A program made the translations under genes and the position numbers. A DNA stretch of 64,000 bases from Pedobacter cryotolerans (GTDB lineage Bacteria; Bacteroidota; Bacteroidia; Sphingobacteriales; Sphingobacteriaceae). The stretch spans positions 372,001 through 436,000 of the forward strand of contig NZ_SWBO01000001.1 of the NCBI RefSeq assembly GCF_005116475.1, read 5' to 3'. Positions 36,562 to 46,107 of the stretch are shown in pieces; the first letter of the stretch is position 1, and each line of letters opens with the position of its first letter. The notes below the pieces were generated by a model. That model searched no databases. It saw only the letters and a list, made by a program, of their open reading frames with translations, and had not been told where the DNA came from.

Positions 36562-37590
36562 ATGAAAAGTAAAGGCGAGATAATACTCAACTCAATATTT
36601 TGGCTAATGATTGTTGCAATTATTGCAACAGGTGTTGGTGTATCTTCAACAAAATTAAACTGGTTTGAGCTATGTGTTGAGTTTGGATTTTATGGCCTTA
36701 TTAATGTTTCCTTATATTTTATAAACTACCTTATTTTAATACCCAATTTTATACAACGCAAGCAAAAATCGTGGTTGTATTTGGTATCTATATTAAGCTT
36801 AATAATTGTAACCGTTGTTTTAAAGCTAGGTATTGCCGTATTATATCCAGAAATAATGTTAGAATATGGTCCTCCAGAAAAGAGAACCCATACCTCTTAC
36901 AACAGTTTCATGTTTCAATCTCTTTTTAGTAGCGGGTTTTTTATCGTAATAAGTACTTTATTAAAATTTGCGGCAGATTGGTTTTCAAATGAACGTATCC
37001 AACGGAAATTACAAAATGAAAAAAAAGATATGGAGCTGCAGTTCTTGAAATCGCAGTTGAACCCACATTTTTTATTCAATTCATTAAATAATATTTATTC
37101 TTTGGCTTACCAAAAATCTGAAAAAACTGCCGATGCAATTTTAAAGCTTTCAGAAATTATGCGTTACATGATTTATGAAAGTAATGATAGTTGGGTAGAT
37201 TTAAGTAAAGAAGTAGAGTATGTAACCAGTTTTGTTGAATTGCAAAAACTAAGGTTTAAAGATGGCGCCGCGGTAAATATCAATATCACAGGCGAAATTG
37301 ATGGTCAAAAAATTGTACCACTCATTTTAATTTCTTTCGTAGAAAACGCATTTAAACATGGCGTTGCTAACGATATAAATGACCCCATAAAGATTAACAT
37401 TATTGCCAATCAAAAAATATTGCATTTTAGCGTTACCAATAAAAAAAGTAAAACCAATAAAGATGCCATGGGTGGTGTTGGCTTAAATAACGTAGAACGA
37501 AGATTACAATTACTTTATCCCGATAGGTATAAATTAAATATTGTAAATTCGGCTACCCATTATACTACAGAATTGATGCTAGACTTATGA
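36562..37590 (+). CDS. LytS-type sensor histidine kinase
   Basis: A 342-residue kinase of the His_kinase (PF06580) group. Four transmembrane helices lie at about 9-28, 42-62, 71-95 and 118-135, then the phospho-acceptor His169 in SQLNPHFLFNSLN and a short HATPase domain (LISFVENAFKHG and GGVGLNNVERRL). It overlaps the LytTR regulator by four bases (ATGA). In Bacteroidota such pairs often control neighbouring transporters; the divergent ABC exporter is the natural candidate. Confidence 0.93.
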   Translation: MKSKGEIILNSIFWLMIVAIIATGVGVSSTKLNWFELCVEFGFYGLINVSLYFINYLILIPNFIQRKQKSWLYLVSILSLIIVTVVLKLGIAVLYPEIMLEYGPPEKRTHTSYNSFMFQSLFSSGFFIVISTLLKFAADWFSNERIQRKLQNEKKDMELQFLKSQLNPHFLFNSLNNIYSLAYQKSEKTADAILKLSEIMRYMIYESNDSWVDLSKEVEYVTSFVELQKLRFKDGAAVNINITGEIDGQKIVPLILISFVENAFKHGVANDINDPIKINIIANQKILHFSVTNKKSKTNKDAMGGVGLNNVERRLQLLYPDRYKLNIVNSATHYTTELMLDL

Positions 37591-38336
37591 TTTTAAAATG
37601 TATTGCCGTTGACGATGAGCCACTAGCGCTTGATATTATTGAAGATTATGTTTCTAAAGTTCCATTTTTAGAATTGGTAAAACGAACTGAAAATGCCATT
37701 GAAGCTTTGCAACTCGTACAAGCTGGTGGTATTGATTTGGTGTTTTTAGATATACAAATGCCAGATTTAACGGGTATTCAGTTCTTAAAAATCGCAAGTG
37801 GCAAATCAAATTATATATTAACTACCGCCTATTCGCAATATGCTTTAGAAAGTTATGACTTAAACGTTTCTGATTATTTATTAAAACCAATAGCTTTTGA
37901 TCGTTTTTACAAAGCTGTAGAAAAGGTACATAATCAATTACAAAAAGCTGAACCAGTTGCAGCGCCAGAACCTCCGCAAATACAAAGTTTTATTTCTGCT
38001 CCAGCTCCACAGCAGGTGCAAGATTTTATCTTCGTTAAAACAGAACATAAAATTCAGAAAATACAACTTGATGATATTTTGTACATTGAAGGGCTTAAAG
38101 ATTACATTTCAATCTTTACCAAAACAGAGCGAATTATTACTTTACAAAACATGAAAAAGATGGAAGAAACGTTACCCAAAGGGGATTTCATCCGTGTGCA
38201 TAAATCCTATATTATTGCCTTAGATAAAATTGAAAGTATAGAACGTAGCAGGATTTCTATTGCGAGTAAAATAATCCCAGTAGGAGATACATATAGAGAT
38301 GCTTTTTTCAGATTGATAGACGGGAAAAACATTTAA
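37587..38336 (+). CDS. LytTR-type response regulator
   Basis: A 249-residue regulator with a receiver domain (phospho-acceptor Asp55 in LVFLDIQMPD) and a C-terminal LytTR DNA-binding domain (about 150-245, with IQLDDILYIEGLKDYISIFT and FIRVHKSYIIALDKIE). The two domains are joined by a Pro/Ala/Gln-rich linker (about 126-148). It is the cognate partner of the upstream kinase. The spacer downstream is packed with dispersed repeats. Confidence 0.93.
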   Translation: MILKCIAVDDEPLALDIIEDYVSKVPFLELVKRTENAIEALQLVQAGGIDLVFLDIQMPDLTGIQFLKIASGKSNYILTTAYSQYALESYDLNVSDYLLKPIAFDRFYKAVEKVHNQLQKAEPVAAPEPPQIQSFISAPAPQQVQDFIFVKTEHKIQKIQLDDILYIEGLKDYISIFTKTERIITLQNMKKMEETLPKGDFIRVHKSYIIALDKIESIERSRISIASKIIPVGDTYRDAFFRLIDGKNI

Positions 38337-38379
38337 TTCCCACTAAATCTCCCCGAAGCGGAGACTTTTGATTTATAAT

Positions 38380-38439
38380 GTTGGCGAGGACGCCAACAAG
38401 GGATGCGTTATTGGTTCTCAAGTTGGCGTCCTCGCCAAT
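38380..38439. repeat. REP-like inverted doublet (second location)
   Basis: GTTGGCG-AGGA-CGCCAAC (38380-38397) and GTTGGCG-TCCT-CGCCAAT (38422-38439) lie in opposite orientation 24 bases apart, the same arrangement as the 2914-2966 doublet. Confidence 0.88.
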
Positions 38440-38481
38440 GTTTGTCTAAAAATTTGATATTAATCTTTCAAAACTCAGTCA

Positions 38482-38534
38482 GTCTGAGCGTAGTCGAAGA
38501 CTCATAGTTGCGCTTCGACAACGCTTAGCGTAAC
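38482..38534. repeat. Inverted pair of CTGAGCGTAGTCGAAG elements
   Basis: A forward copy (GTCTGAGCGTAGTCGAAGAC, 38482-38501) faces an inverted relative (GCGCTTCGACAACGCTTAGCG within 38508-38534), so the segment can fold into a long hairpin. A single copy occurs at 14944-14968. Confidence 0.75.
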
Positions 38535-38557
38535 ATATCTATATATTTTCTTCTGAA

Positions 38558-38575
38558 GTTGGCGATGACGCCAAC
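38558..38575. repeat. REP-like unit, single copy
   Basis: GTTGGCG-ATGA-CGCCAAC, the same hairpin family as 2914-2966 and 38380-38439, 14 bases from the end of the acyltransferase gene. Confidence 0.85.
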
Positions 38576-38589
38576 AAGGTATACGATGT

Positions 38590-39333
38590 TTAATTAATAG
38601 CTTGACCTAATTTCTCCCTTATCGCGTTTTCTGCAGCCCAAACAATTTCTTCAGCATTTTTACCATTTTTATCTATTGGGCTTAAAACTGTCCATTTAAT
38701 GGGGTTGCCAACCGTTAAGGGAAACATGCCAAAAAGTACAATTTTCCAAGAATTTTCAATTGCAATTGGTACGAGCAAAGCATCTGGTACAACCTTTAAA
38801 AGTGTAGCTATGCCTCCAACCTGAAAGGGTTTTAGCTTTCCATCTTTTGCTCTTGTTCCTTCTGCAAAAATAACAGTGCTCCAATTATTTTCTTTCATTC
38901 TTCTGCCGAGTTTAATTAATTCCGAAACGGCTTGTTTGCTATCTTTTCTGTCGATGTTTGCCCCGCCACCAACTCTTAAATTATAAGAAATAGAAGGGAT
39001 ATTTTTGGTGAGTTCAATTTTAGAAATAAATTTTGGGTGGTGCTTGCGTAAAAACCAAATCATGCCCGGTATATCGTACATGCTTTGGTGGTTTGCTACA
39101 AAAATAATGGGCTGGTTAGCAGGTAAATTTTGGTGATTGATAAATGTTACCGAATTAAATAGAGACCAATTACAGTACGTTAGAAAAAAGTTCAATACAT
39201 CTACTGATGATTTATGTGCTTTGTAGCCAAAAAATTTAAAACATATCCATTGTATGGGATGGAAAATGCATAAAAAACCAAAAAATAAAAGATAAAATAA
39301 AGGCGTAAAAATGTAGCCAAAAAATTTGCTCAT
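38590..39333 (-). CDS. 1-acyl-sn-glycerol-3-phosphate acyltransferase family protein
   Basis: A 247-residue PlsC-type membrane acyltransferase. The catalytic NHQSMYD (HxxxxD) motif is near residues 81-87, FAEGTRAKDGKLKPFQVG near 155-172 is the substrate-binding block, and an N-terminal hydrophobic region (about 8-30) anchors it in the inner membrane. It probably transfers the second acyl chain in phospholipid synthesis. The gene starts five bases after the NUDIX gene ends, so the two are co-transcribed. Confidence 0.9.
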   Translation of the reverse strand: MSKFFGYIFTPLFYLLFFGFLCIFHPIQWICFKFFGYKAHKSSVDVLNFFLTYCNWSLFNSVTFINHQNLPANQPIIFVANHQSMYDIPGMIWFLRKHHPKFISKIELTKNIPSISYNLRVGGGANIDRKDSKQAVSELIKLGRRMKENNWSTVIFAEGTRAKDGKLKPFQVGGIATLLKVVPDALLVPIAIENSWKIVLFGMFPLTVGNPIKWTVLSPIDKNGKNAEEIVWAAENAIREKLGQAIN

Positions 39334-39338
39334 GAGAT

Positions 39339-39893
39339 TTATATTTTCCCTTCTTGTATTAATATTTTTGTTTTTAAAATTGCTGCCACGCTCATACTAT
39401 CTGTAATTACACCGTCTATAACCATTTGATAGGCTGCTGTAAATGGTAGTTTTTTAACCATTAATTGTTCAGTTTCTTCGGGTGTTGCTTCGCCAAATTC
39501 TAAATCTTTAGCAATGTAGATGATCGCCAATTCATCGCTAACTGAATTAGAAAGATGCATTTGTTGAATTTCTATGAAGCTTTTTGCACTTAAACCCGTT
39601 TCTTCTGCTAATTCTCTTTTTGCACTTTCTAAAGGGTCGCTACCTACTGGACCACCTCCTTCTACAATTTCCCAACTGTAATTTTTGGTAGGAAAACGGT
39701 ATTGCCCAACTAACCAAGTGTTGTAGGCATCATCTAAAGGTAAAATGCCAATGGCGATATTTTTGAAATGAACTTCGCCATAGATACCACTCCCACCAGA
39801 AGGATTAATCACCTGATGTTCTGTTAATTTGATCCAATTGTTATCGTAAATTTCTTTACTGTTTAAAACTTGCCAAGGGTTGCTTTCGCTCAT
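39339..39893 (-). CDS. NUDIX hydrolase (ADP-ribose pyrophosphatase-like)
   Basis: A 184-residue NUDIX protein. The Nudix box is at about 79-101, with the REL-x-EE-x-G core visible as SAKRELAEETGL. The surrounding sequence (IAIGILPLDDAYNTWLVGQYRFP) resembles ADP-ribose/GDP-mannose pyrophosphatases, but the substrate cannot be fixed from sequence alone. It is the upstream gene of a two-gene operon with plsC-like. Confidence 0.9.
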   Translation of the reverse strand: MSESNPWQVLNSKEIYDNNWIKLTEHQVINPSGGSGIYGEVHFKNIAIGILPLDDAYNTWLVGQYRFPTKNYSWEIVEGGGPVGSDPLESAKRELAEETGLSAKSFIEIQQMHLSNSVSDELAIIYIAKDLEFGEATPEETEQLMVKKLPFTAAYQMVIDGVITDSMSVAAILKTKILIQEGKI

Positions 39894-40434
39894 GTGTGCA
39901 AGATACGGAGGTTTGATGAATTTTTTAATTATTAGAAGTTTTTGTCATTCAGATGGCTATGATTGCTAAAGTTTTATTGCTAGCGCTCGGGTTTGCCCCG
40001 GTTCACCGCCACCGAGGGTTCTTTCTTTTGGCTTGAACCAAAAGAAACAAAAGTTCAAGGCTGCACCAAATTAGCTAAAAATCAAATCTTCGGATGGGAA
40101 ATAAAAGAACTCGCTTCGCTCAAACAGCTTTTATTTCTTGCCATCCTACAAATTGATTTTTTACACTAATTCGCTGAGGCCGTTTAACAGGATGCCAAAT
40201 TGCATGGCGAATTTATTTCTGATATAATTGATCTCAAAATAGATGTTTTTGGATTACAGGCACAAACATTCGTCCATAAACCGGATTGAAGCGGTATCCT
40301 TTTTGGATAGATGGGGTAAAACTTACGAAGTCTTCTGACGGATTTAGAAAGAGACTTCGTAAGTTTAAAGTAGGGCCCAAAAAGATTTAGCGGAAAGCTG
40401 GGCGGAAGTATCCCAAAAGCCATTGCTTTACTAA
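39894..40434. repeat. ~540-base repeat-like intergenic region with pseudo-coding frame
   Basis: It holds a segment (about 39985-40080) reading CTTGAACCAAAAGAAACAAA and nearby text that I recognise as common in Bacteroidota spacers, a 15-base-arm inverted repeat (40319-40333 with 40352-40366) and a 79-codon open frame on the minus strand (40184-40423) whose product looks like repeat translation. No ordinary gene is supported. Confidence 0.6.
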
Positions 40435-42846
40435 TTATTGTTTGCTAGGTGGTGGTGGTATGGTTGGTTTGGTAGATTTAATTTTGGTAAAACGATAGTT
40501 TAAACTAAGGTTTAAATTGCTTGAATTATTGTTAGAAAAATTTTGAGAAATAAAGTTTAACCCTTGGCTTACCGAGTTATTATTTCTACGACCAAAGGGG
40601 TCGCTTGTGCTTACACGAACCGACCAAGTGTTTTTGAAGAAGCTTTTGCGAGCGCCAAAACTGCTAATAATTGAACCTTTATTACGACCTTGAGCAGTAA
40701 TGTTATTGTTGTAATTGATGTTAGATTCGAACGCGGTTTTGTAAGGCAATTGCATAGATAAGCCCAAAGTTGCGCCATAACTTAATCCATCTCGGTTTAG
40801 CGATGAATTTAAGGTTGAGGAATAGCTGCCTTGAACAATATTAAAACTTCCGTTGGCGGTTATTTTATTGGTTGGTCTAAAATTTCCGTTTAGCCATAAG
40901 GCGATTCTTGTGTTTGAACCAACATTATCAAAGGTGCTTTCAGAAATTCCGTTGGGATTAACAATGCGATATCTTTCTATTACACCGCTACTAACCGAAT
41001 AAGAAATTCGTGGCGTAAACGACCATTTTTGCCCAAATGCGCCGAAACTAACATCCATTTGGTGTGTGTAATTTGGGTCGAGGTTAGGATTGCCATAAGA
41101 GATATTTAACGAATCGGCATTGTTAATTTGTGGATTTAAAGCATTTTCTCGCGGTCTGTTAATGCGAACACTGTAAGTTGCACCCAAATTGTAACGCCTT
41201 TTAAAGAAACGATTGATGGAAAGGTTTGGAAATAAACTTAAATATGGGTTTACGTTGTATTGTTGGCCAGTGGAAAGATCGAAATTTACGTTGGTATATT
41301 CTGCTCGTAAACCACCTTTTAAACTCCAACCTTCTTTGCGGTAATTATAAGATGCGTAGCTGGCTAAAATGTTTTCTTTAAAAAAGAATTTGTTGCTCAG
41401 TTTCTGATTGGTTACAAATTGCTGTGTGTTGAAGTTGAAGTTTTCTACAAATAAATCGTTATCGTTTTTACGGTAATTGTAAGCTAAGCCAAACTCAATT
41501 CGATCACGTTTTTTAAATACCGGCTTATCATAATCTAAATTAAAAGTTAAACCATCATTGGCAATTTCATTTTGGTTTTGCTGTAAGGTTGGGTTTAAAT
41601 TTGCCGGAAATGCAAAAGCTCTATTAAATGAAGTAGCATCATTATTTGAGTTGGTGTTTAAGGTAATGCCAATTTGTAATTTGCCACCACTGGTATCAGT
41701 TTGTAAACTATAATCTGAATTAAAAACGAAGTTTTTGTTATTACCGCTGCCCAAATTAGATTGGTTACGTAAGCGAGTTTCTATGTATTCTTCATTTAAA
41801 TAATAAAATTGATTCCCCGATTGCCTATCGCTACTATTGGCGTTGTAGTTTGTAGAAATTCGTAAATTTTGTTTAGGGTTAATGTCCCAGTCGAAACCAA
41901 GCCTAAAATTACCACCGTTATTGGTGTTGTCAAAGTTGTTAAATTGGTTGTAATAAAACGTAGTATCGGGGAAAAAGTTAGTTCGGTAACTTTCGCTGTT
42001 GCCATTGCCAATATTGTGACGATAAGATGCGCTACTGCTTAAATTATAGTTTTTGCCTTTGTAAGAAGCGTTTCCGTTGGCGTTGGTATTACCTTGCAAA
42101 CCTACGTTTACACCAACATTGCCATTAAAACCAACTTTGAAGCCTTTTTTCATTACAATGTTTAAAATACCTTCGCCATCGCCAGAGTATTTCGATGGCG
42201 GATTTGTCATTACTTCAATTTTATCAATCGCATCGGAAGGTAGGACGTTTAGCAAATCAGCAATGTTCGATGTCATGTATTCAGAAGGCTTACCATCAAT
42301 AAAAACACGGGTACTTCTTTTACCAGCAATGCTTGCTTTACCATCAATATCAACCGTAACCATGGGTACGTTCTTAAGCACATCTGTAGCAGTGCTACCT
42401 TCGGCTAAAACAGACGAGCCAACATTGTAGGTAATCATATCTGCCCCAAACTCTACAACAGGTTTTTGGGCGGTAATAACTACTTCATTAAGGTTGCTTT
42501 GCTCGTTAGCTAATTTTAAATTCCCTAAATTTTTGTCGAATTCTTTTGGCGTTATCGTAACTTCATCAACAAATAATGTGGTAAAACCGATATAACTAAT
42601 TTTTACTTTGTAAATACCAGATTTTAGATTGATGAATTTAAAAGCACCAAATTCATCTGTTTGTATGGTTTGTAAGGGTTGTTCTGCAGTTGCCTCAAAA
42701 ATAGAAACAACTGCAAATGGGATGGATAATCCCCCAACTTCTTCAACAACTTTACCTCTAATTACCCCTTTTTCTGCCGCATAAACATTTATTGCTGTGA
42801 GTAAAAACAGCAGGAGCGAAAAAAGAAATTGGAGCGGCGTTTTCAA
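40435..42846 (-). CDS. TonB-linked outer-membrane barrel family protein, TTG start
   Basis: An 803-residue outer-membrane protein. The signal peptide (MKTPLQFLFSLLLFLL..., ending near VYAAEKG) is encoded directly after a TTG codon, with no ATG inside it, so TTG appears to be the real start. A carboxypeptidase-like regulatory domain (about 27-115), a plug-like domain (about 125-230, with VFIDGKPSEY and PPSKYSGDGEGILNIVMKK) and a barrel of the OMP_b-brl_3 kind follow. The C-terminus ends with a Pro-rich tail. The gene is 17 bases from a paralogous upstream gene. Confidence 0.88.
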   Translation of the reverse strand: MKTPLQFLFSLLLFLLTAINVYAAEKGVIRGKVVEEVGGLSIPFAVVSIFEATAEQPLQTIQTDEFGAFKFINLKSGIYKVKISYIGFTTLFVDEVTITPKEFDKNLGNLKLANEQSNLNEVVITAQKPVVEFGADMITYNVGSSVLAEGSTATDVLKNVPMVTVDIDGKASIAGKRSTRVFIDGKPSEYMTSNIADLLNVLPSDAIDKIEVMTNPPSKYSGDGEGILNIVMKKGFKVGFNGNVGVNVGLQGNTNANGNASYKGKNYNLSSSASYRHNIGNGNSESYRTNFFPDTTFYYNQFNNFDNTNNGGNFRLGFDWDINPKQNLRISTNYNANSSDRQSGNQFYYLNEEYIETRLRNQSNLGSGNNKNFVFNSDYSLQTDTSGGKLQIGITLNTNSNNDATSFNRAFAFPANLNPTLQQNQNEIANDGLTFNLDYDKPVFKKRDRIEFGLAYNYRKNDNDLFVENFNFNTQQFVTNQKLSNKFFFKENILASYASYNYRKEGWSLKGGLRAEYTNVNFDLSTGQQYNVNPYLSLFPNLSINRFFKRRYNLGATYSVRINRPRENALNPQINNADSLNISYGNPNLDPNYTHQMDVSFGAFGQKWSFTPRISYSVSSGVIERYRIVNPNGISESTFDNVGSNTRIALWLNGNFRPTNKITANGSFNIVQGSYSSTLNSSLNRDGLSYGATLGLSMQLPYKTAFESNINYNNNITAQGRNKGSIISSFGARKSFFKNTWSVRVSTSDPFGRRNNNSVSQGLNFISQNFSNNNSSNLNLSLNYRFTKIKSTKPTIPPPPSKQ

Positions 42847-42863
42847 TTGGTAATTAGAAAATA

Positions 42864-45353
42864 TTAGAAGTTTTCTTCATCAGGTCTGTTGTTTTGTTCT
42901 TCTGGTTTTTTACCTTTTTTAGGCATAAAATCAGTTTTACCAAAACGGTACGAGAAGGTTAAGTTAGCTTGTGTACCGCCCCATAATCTACTAAAATCTT
43001 GTATAGATGTTGTTCCGATTGTTTCCATTTGCCATCTTCTACTTGCAAAAATATCTCTTACATTTAAGCTTAAACTTGCTTTTTTGTTGATGTCGTATTT
43101 TGCACCACCATCAAGCCCATACATCGCTCTGCGAATACCTTGTGCCATTACTTCTCTTGCTCTATAATCTCCTCGTATTTGTAAAGTTATCCCGTAAGGT
43201 AAAGTAAAATTATTGGTTAAGTTGGCGTTGTAACTAAAGCCAGAATTTTCTAAAATACCGAATGCAGGTACGCCTTGTATTTTGCTTTGGTACAAATTCA
43301 CGTTTGCTGTAAAATTCCAGTTTTTAAACAGATCGAATTTACCAATTAACTCTAAACCGCTTGCAATGTTACGGGTTAAGTTTTGTGGGGTAGTAATTGT
43401 AATACCATTTTGATCTGGCTCTGTTCTAATTCTTTGTATTACATCGTTTGTTTGACGTAAATATGCAGAAGAAATTAATGACATTTTATCCCAAAATTTG
43501 CTGTAACTCAATTCAAATGCATGCACATCTTCTGGTTGCAAATTTGGGTTACCTTGGCGGTAGTTAAACGGATCAGAAACATCTAAAAATGGATTGGTAT
43601 CCCAACCACGTGGTCTGTTAACTCTTCGGCTATAACTTACCTGAACTTGTTGTTCGCCCTCAAACTTTTGAGTTAAGAAAACACTCGGATAAATTCTGGT
43701 GTAAGCTACTTTACCAGGTGTAAAATTAATATTCGAGTTAATATCATAAGCACCTAGTTGAGTTTCTAACAAAGCATCTTCGGCTCTTAAACCAATTTGA
43801 TAACCAAAATTTTTGATCTGATTTTGATAATTTGCATATACTGCATGAACTTGATCTTTGTTGTTAAAATCGTTGCTCAATGCATAGTTGAAATTAAAGC
43901 TTCCATCAACTGGGCTTAACTGATCTGCAAAAGTAAAACTTTCTGAAATACGAACCTGACTACGATAGCCTGCTTCTATTTTTCCGAACTCGCCTAAAGG
44001 TTTGGTGTAATCAACTTGTGCAGTATAGTTTTTGTTATAGCTATCGCGATCTGTACGTTGTATGTCGAGATCATTAATTGCATTGCCATTACTGTTGTAG
44101 AAGTTGGTGTTGTAAATCTGGTAGTTATCGTTGTTACCTTCAGAAAAACTAAAATTCGCTGTTAGCTCTTCTCTTGGATTTTTAAATTTCTGATAAAAAT
44201 CTAAATTCAAATCGTAACTATTGTTTTTTTGCGTTTCGTCGTTTGTTCTGTTGCTCAAAGAGAGCGGGTTTAAATTTATCCCTAACTGATTGATATTTAA
44301 CAGTTCACTTTCCTCGCCTGTTCTATTATTAAAACCGGCAGCAAAGCTGATTGTAGTTTTTTCTGCCAAGTAATAATCTAAACCAGCTTTTACATTATGG
44401 CCAATATTTAAATCTCTCGAGTCGTTGTTTTGGTTAGTAAAAGCCAATCCGCCAGCAACTGGAGAAAGATAAGTAATGTTGTTAAAACCATTGCCAATTC
44501 TGTAGCCATGGCGATAACTGTAATTACCAAAAAGGTTTACCTTACTATTTTGAAAACTTAAGTTAGTACTTGCATTATAGTTCTCTCTATTTCCGCCAGT
44601 TAAAGCCAAAGAGCCATTAAAACCTAGTTTTTTATTTTTCTTTAAAACAATGTTGATGATACCTGATTGCCCTTCAGCATCATATTTTGCCGATGGATTT
44701 GTAATTAGCTCTACACTTTCTATGGAACTTGCTGGTATAGATTGCAAAATTTGCGCAACATTACCTCCAGCAATTAAAGATGGTTTACCATCAATTAAAA
44801 CCCTAACGCCAGAAGAACCACGTAAGCTCACATTACCTTCAATATCAGTTTGTACCGATGGTACGTTTTGCAATAAATCTGTTGCCGATCCGCCTTCGCT
44901 CACTAAACTTTGATCAACAGAAAAAATCTTTTTATCGATGCCTAATTGCATTGTTGCTTTTGGCGCCGTAATGGTAACTTCATTTAAAATGTTCCCTTTG
45001 GCTTGTCTCATTTTAATATCGCCAAAATTTACCGTTTTAACTGTATTGGAGATAGATACTGAGTCTCTAACCATAGTTTGAAAGCCTACGTAACTTGCTT
45101 TAAAGGTGTAAACTCCATTAGGAATGTTAGTTATGGTAAAAGCGCCATTAACATCGGTTTGAATGATTTTAATATTGGCTTTAGTTTTTCTATCTAATAA
45201 TAAGGCAGAGGCAAAAGGTATAGTTTCGTTAGTTTGTGCATCAAGAATTCTGCCGCTAATTTTACCTTCTCCGGTTGTTTGGGCAGAAATTTTTACGGTT
45301 ATAATACAGAATGTTAGTGTAAAAAGTAGAACTTTGTTAATAATGTGTCTCAT
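42864..45353 (-). CDS. TonB-linked outer-membrane barrel family protein
   Basis: An 829-residue paralogue of the following gene, with a signal peptide (about 1-24, ending KISAQ), a regulatory beta-sandwich (about 28-115), a plug-like domain (about 130-235, VLIDGKPSLIAGG and NPSAKYDAEGQSGIINIVLKK) and an OMP_b-brl_3-type barrel. A charged tail follows the last strand (MPKKGKKPEEQNNRPDEENF). It is the first of two tandem genes, which probably form one transcription unit. The ligand is unknown. Confidence 0.9.
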   Translation of the reverse strand: MRHIINKVLLFTLTFCIITVKISAQTTGEGKISGRILDAQTNETIPFASALLLDRKTKANIKIIQTDVNGAFTITNIPNGVYTFKASYVGFQTMVRDSVSISNTVKTVNFGDIKMRQAKGNILNEVTITAPKATMQLGIDKKIFSVDQSLVSEGGSATDLLQNVPSVQTDIEGNVSLRGSSGVRVLIDGKPSLIAGGNVAQILQSIPASSIESVELITNPSAKYDAEGQSGIINIVLKKNKKLGFNGSLALTGGNRENYNASTNLSFQNSKVNLFGNYSYRHGYRIGNGFNNITYLSPVAGGLAFTNQNNDSRDLNIGHNVKAGLDYYLAEKTTISFAAGFNNRTGEESELLNINQLGINLNPLSLSNRTNDETQKNNSYDLNLDFYQKFKNPREELTANFSFSEGNNDNYQIYNTNFYNSNGNAINDLDIQRTDRDSYNKNYTAQVDYTKPLGEFGKIEAGYRSQVRISESFTFADQLSPVDGSFNFNYALSNDFNNKDQVHAVYANYQNQIKNFGYQIGLRAEDALLETQLGAYDINSNINFTPGKVAYTRIYPSVFLTQKFEGEQQVQVSYSRRVNRPRGWDTNPFLDVSDPFNYRQGNPNLQPEDVHAFELSYSKFWDKMSLISSAYLRQTNDVIQRIRTEPDQNGITITTPQNLTRNIASGLELIGKFDLFKNWNFTANVNLYQSKIQGVPAFGILENSGFSYNANLTNNFTLPYGITLQIRGDYRAREVMAQGIRRAMYGLDGGAKYDINKKASLSLNVRDIFASRRWQMETIGTTSIQDFSRLWGGTQANLTFSYRFGKTDFMPKKGKKPEEQNNRPDEENF

Positions 45354-45450
45354 CTAAAATCTTTGGGTTTCGTATTTGTATGTTAAAAGGACAAAGGTCG
45401 ACCTTAAAGGTTTAAAAAAAGAGGCGTAACTATTTTATTACAGCCATTTT

Positions 45451-46050
45451 ATGTTTAACTACAGTAATATTTTTGATAGCGGAATGAATTATTCATCGTA
45501 CCGCGAATTGGTTCATTCTCTCCTTTTAGCAGGTAAAACTACAGGAGAAGACTCATCGGAAGCGATGTTGCATTATACCAAAATGAACCAACAGCGAATG
45601 AACAGGGTAGAGAAAACTACCGTGTTAACGCCAGCAATTTTATCGGCTATTACTAGTATCAAACAATCTTATAAATTTTTGGTTATTACCGAAGGATGGT
45701 GCGGAGATGCGGCTCAAATTGTGCCAATTATTAATCAAATAGTTTTGGCTGCGCCAGAAAAATTGAGTTTGAAATTGGTTTTAAGAGATCAGAATTTGCC
45801 ATTAATCAATGCACATTTAACCAACGGAGGCAGAGCAATTCCAGTACTTTTAATTTTAGATGAAAATGATGAGCTTGTTTTGCCAAAATGGGGTCCGCGA
45901 CCGGCAATATTACAAACTTTACTAGCCGATTGGAAACAAGAAACAAGCGATATGATGGTTTTAGCAGAGCGATTGCATGGTTGGTATGCTAAAGATAAAA
46001 CGCAGGCCACGCAAGCAGAGTTAGTGGAGGTGTTGAGGAAATTGGATTAA
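45451..46050 (+). CDS. Thioredoxin-fold protein with CGDA in place of CxxC
   Basis: A 199-residue protein of the Thioredoxin_9-like group. The active-site region reads ITEGWCGDAAQIVP near residues 77-90, so only the first cysteine of a CxxC motif remains. The later part keeps thioredoxin-fold features (RAIPVLLILDENDEL, with a cis-Pro-like IP). It has no signal peptide and is likely cytosolic. Loss of the resolving cysteine argues against ordinary disulfide reduction; a monothiol or binding role is inferred. It diverges from the barrel genes. Confidence 0.85.
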   Translation: MFNYSNIFDSGMNYSSYRELVHSLLLAGKTTGEDSSEAMLHYTKMNQQRMNRVEKTTVLTPAILSAITSIKQSYKFLVITEGWCGDAAQIVPIINQIVLAAPEKLSLKLVLRDQNLPLINAHLTNGGRAIPVLLILDENDELVLPKWGPRPAILQTLLADWKQETSDMMVLAERLHGWYAKDKTQATQAELVEVLRKLD

Positions 46051-46083
46051 ATCTAAAAACACCAACAATACGTATAAAATTTA

Positions 46084-46102
46084 TATATTTGTACGTACAA
46101 AT
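46084..46102 (+). promoter_or_regulatory. Toxin-antitoxin promoter with overlapping operator palindrome
   Basis: TATATTTG (46084-46091) is an exact TAnnTTTG box. The perfect 16-base palindrome ATTTGTACGTACAAAT (46087-46102) overlaps it and covers the expected transcription start, six bases before the antitoxin ATG. This is the position of an autoregulatory antitoxin operator. Confidence 0.65.
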
Positions 46103-46107
46103 TTTAA

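Noticed and set aside
40184..40423. A real 79-residue minus-strand gene
   Set aside because: Product resembles translated intergenic repeat, with an inverted repeat inside and no recognisable domain.
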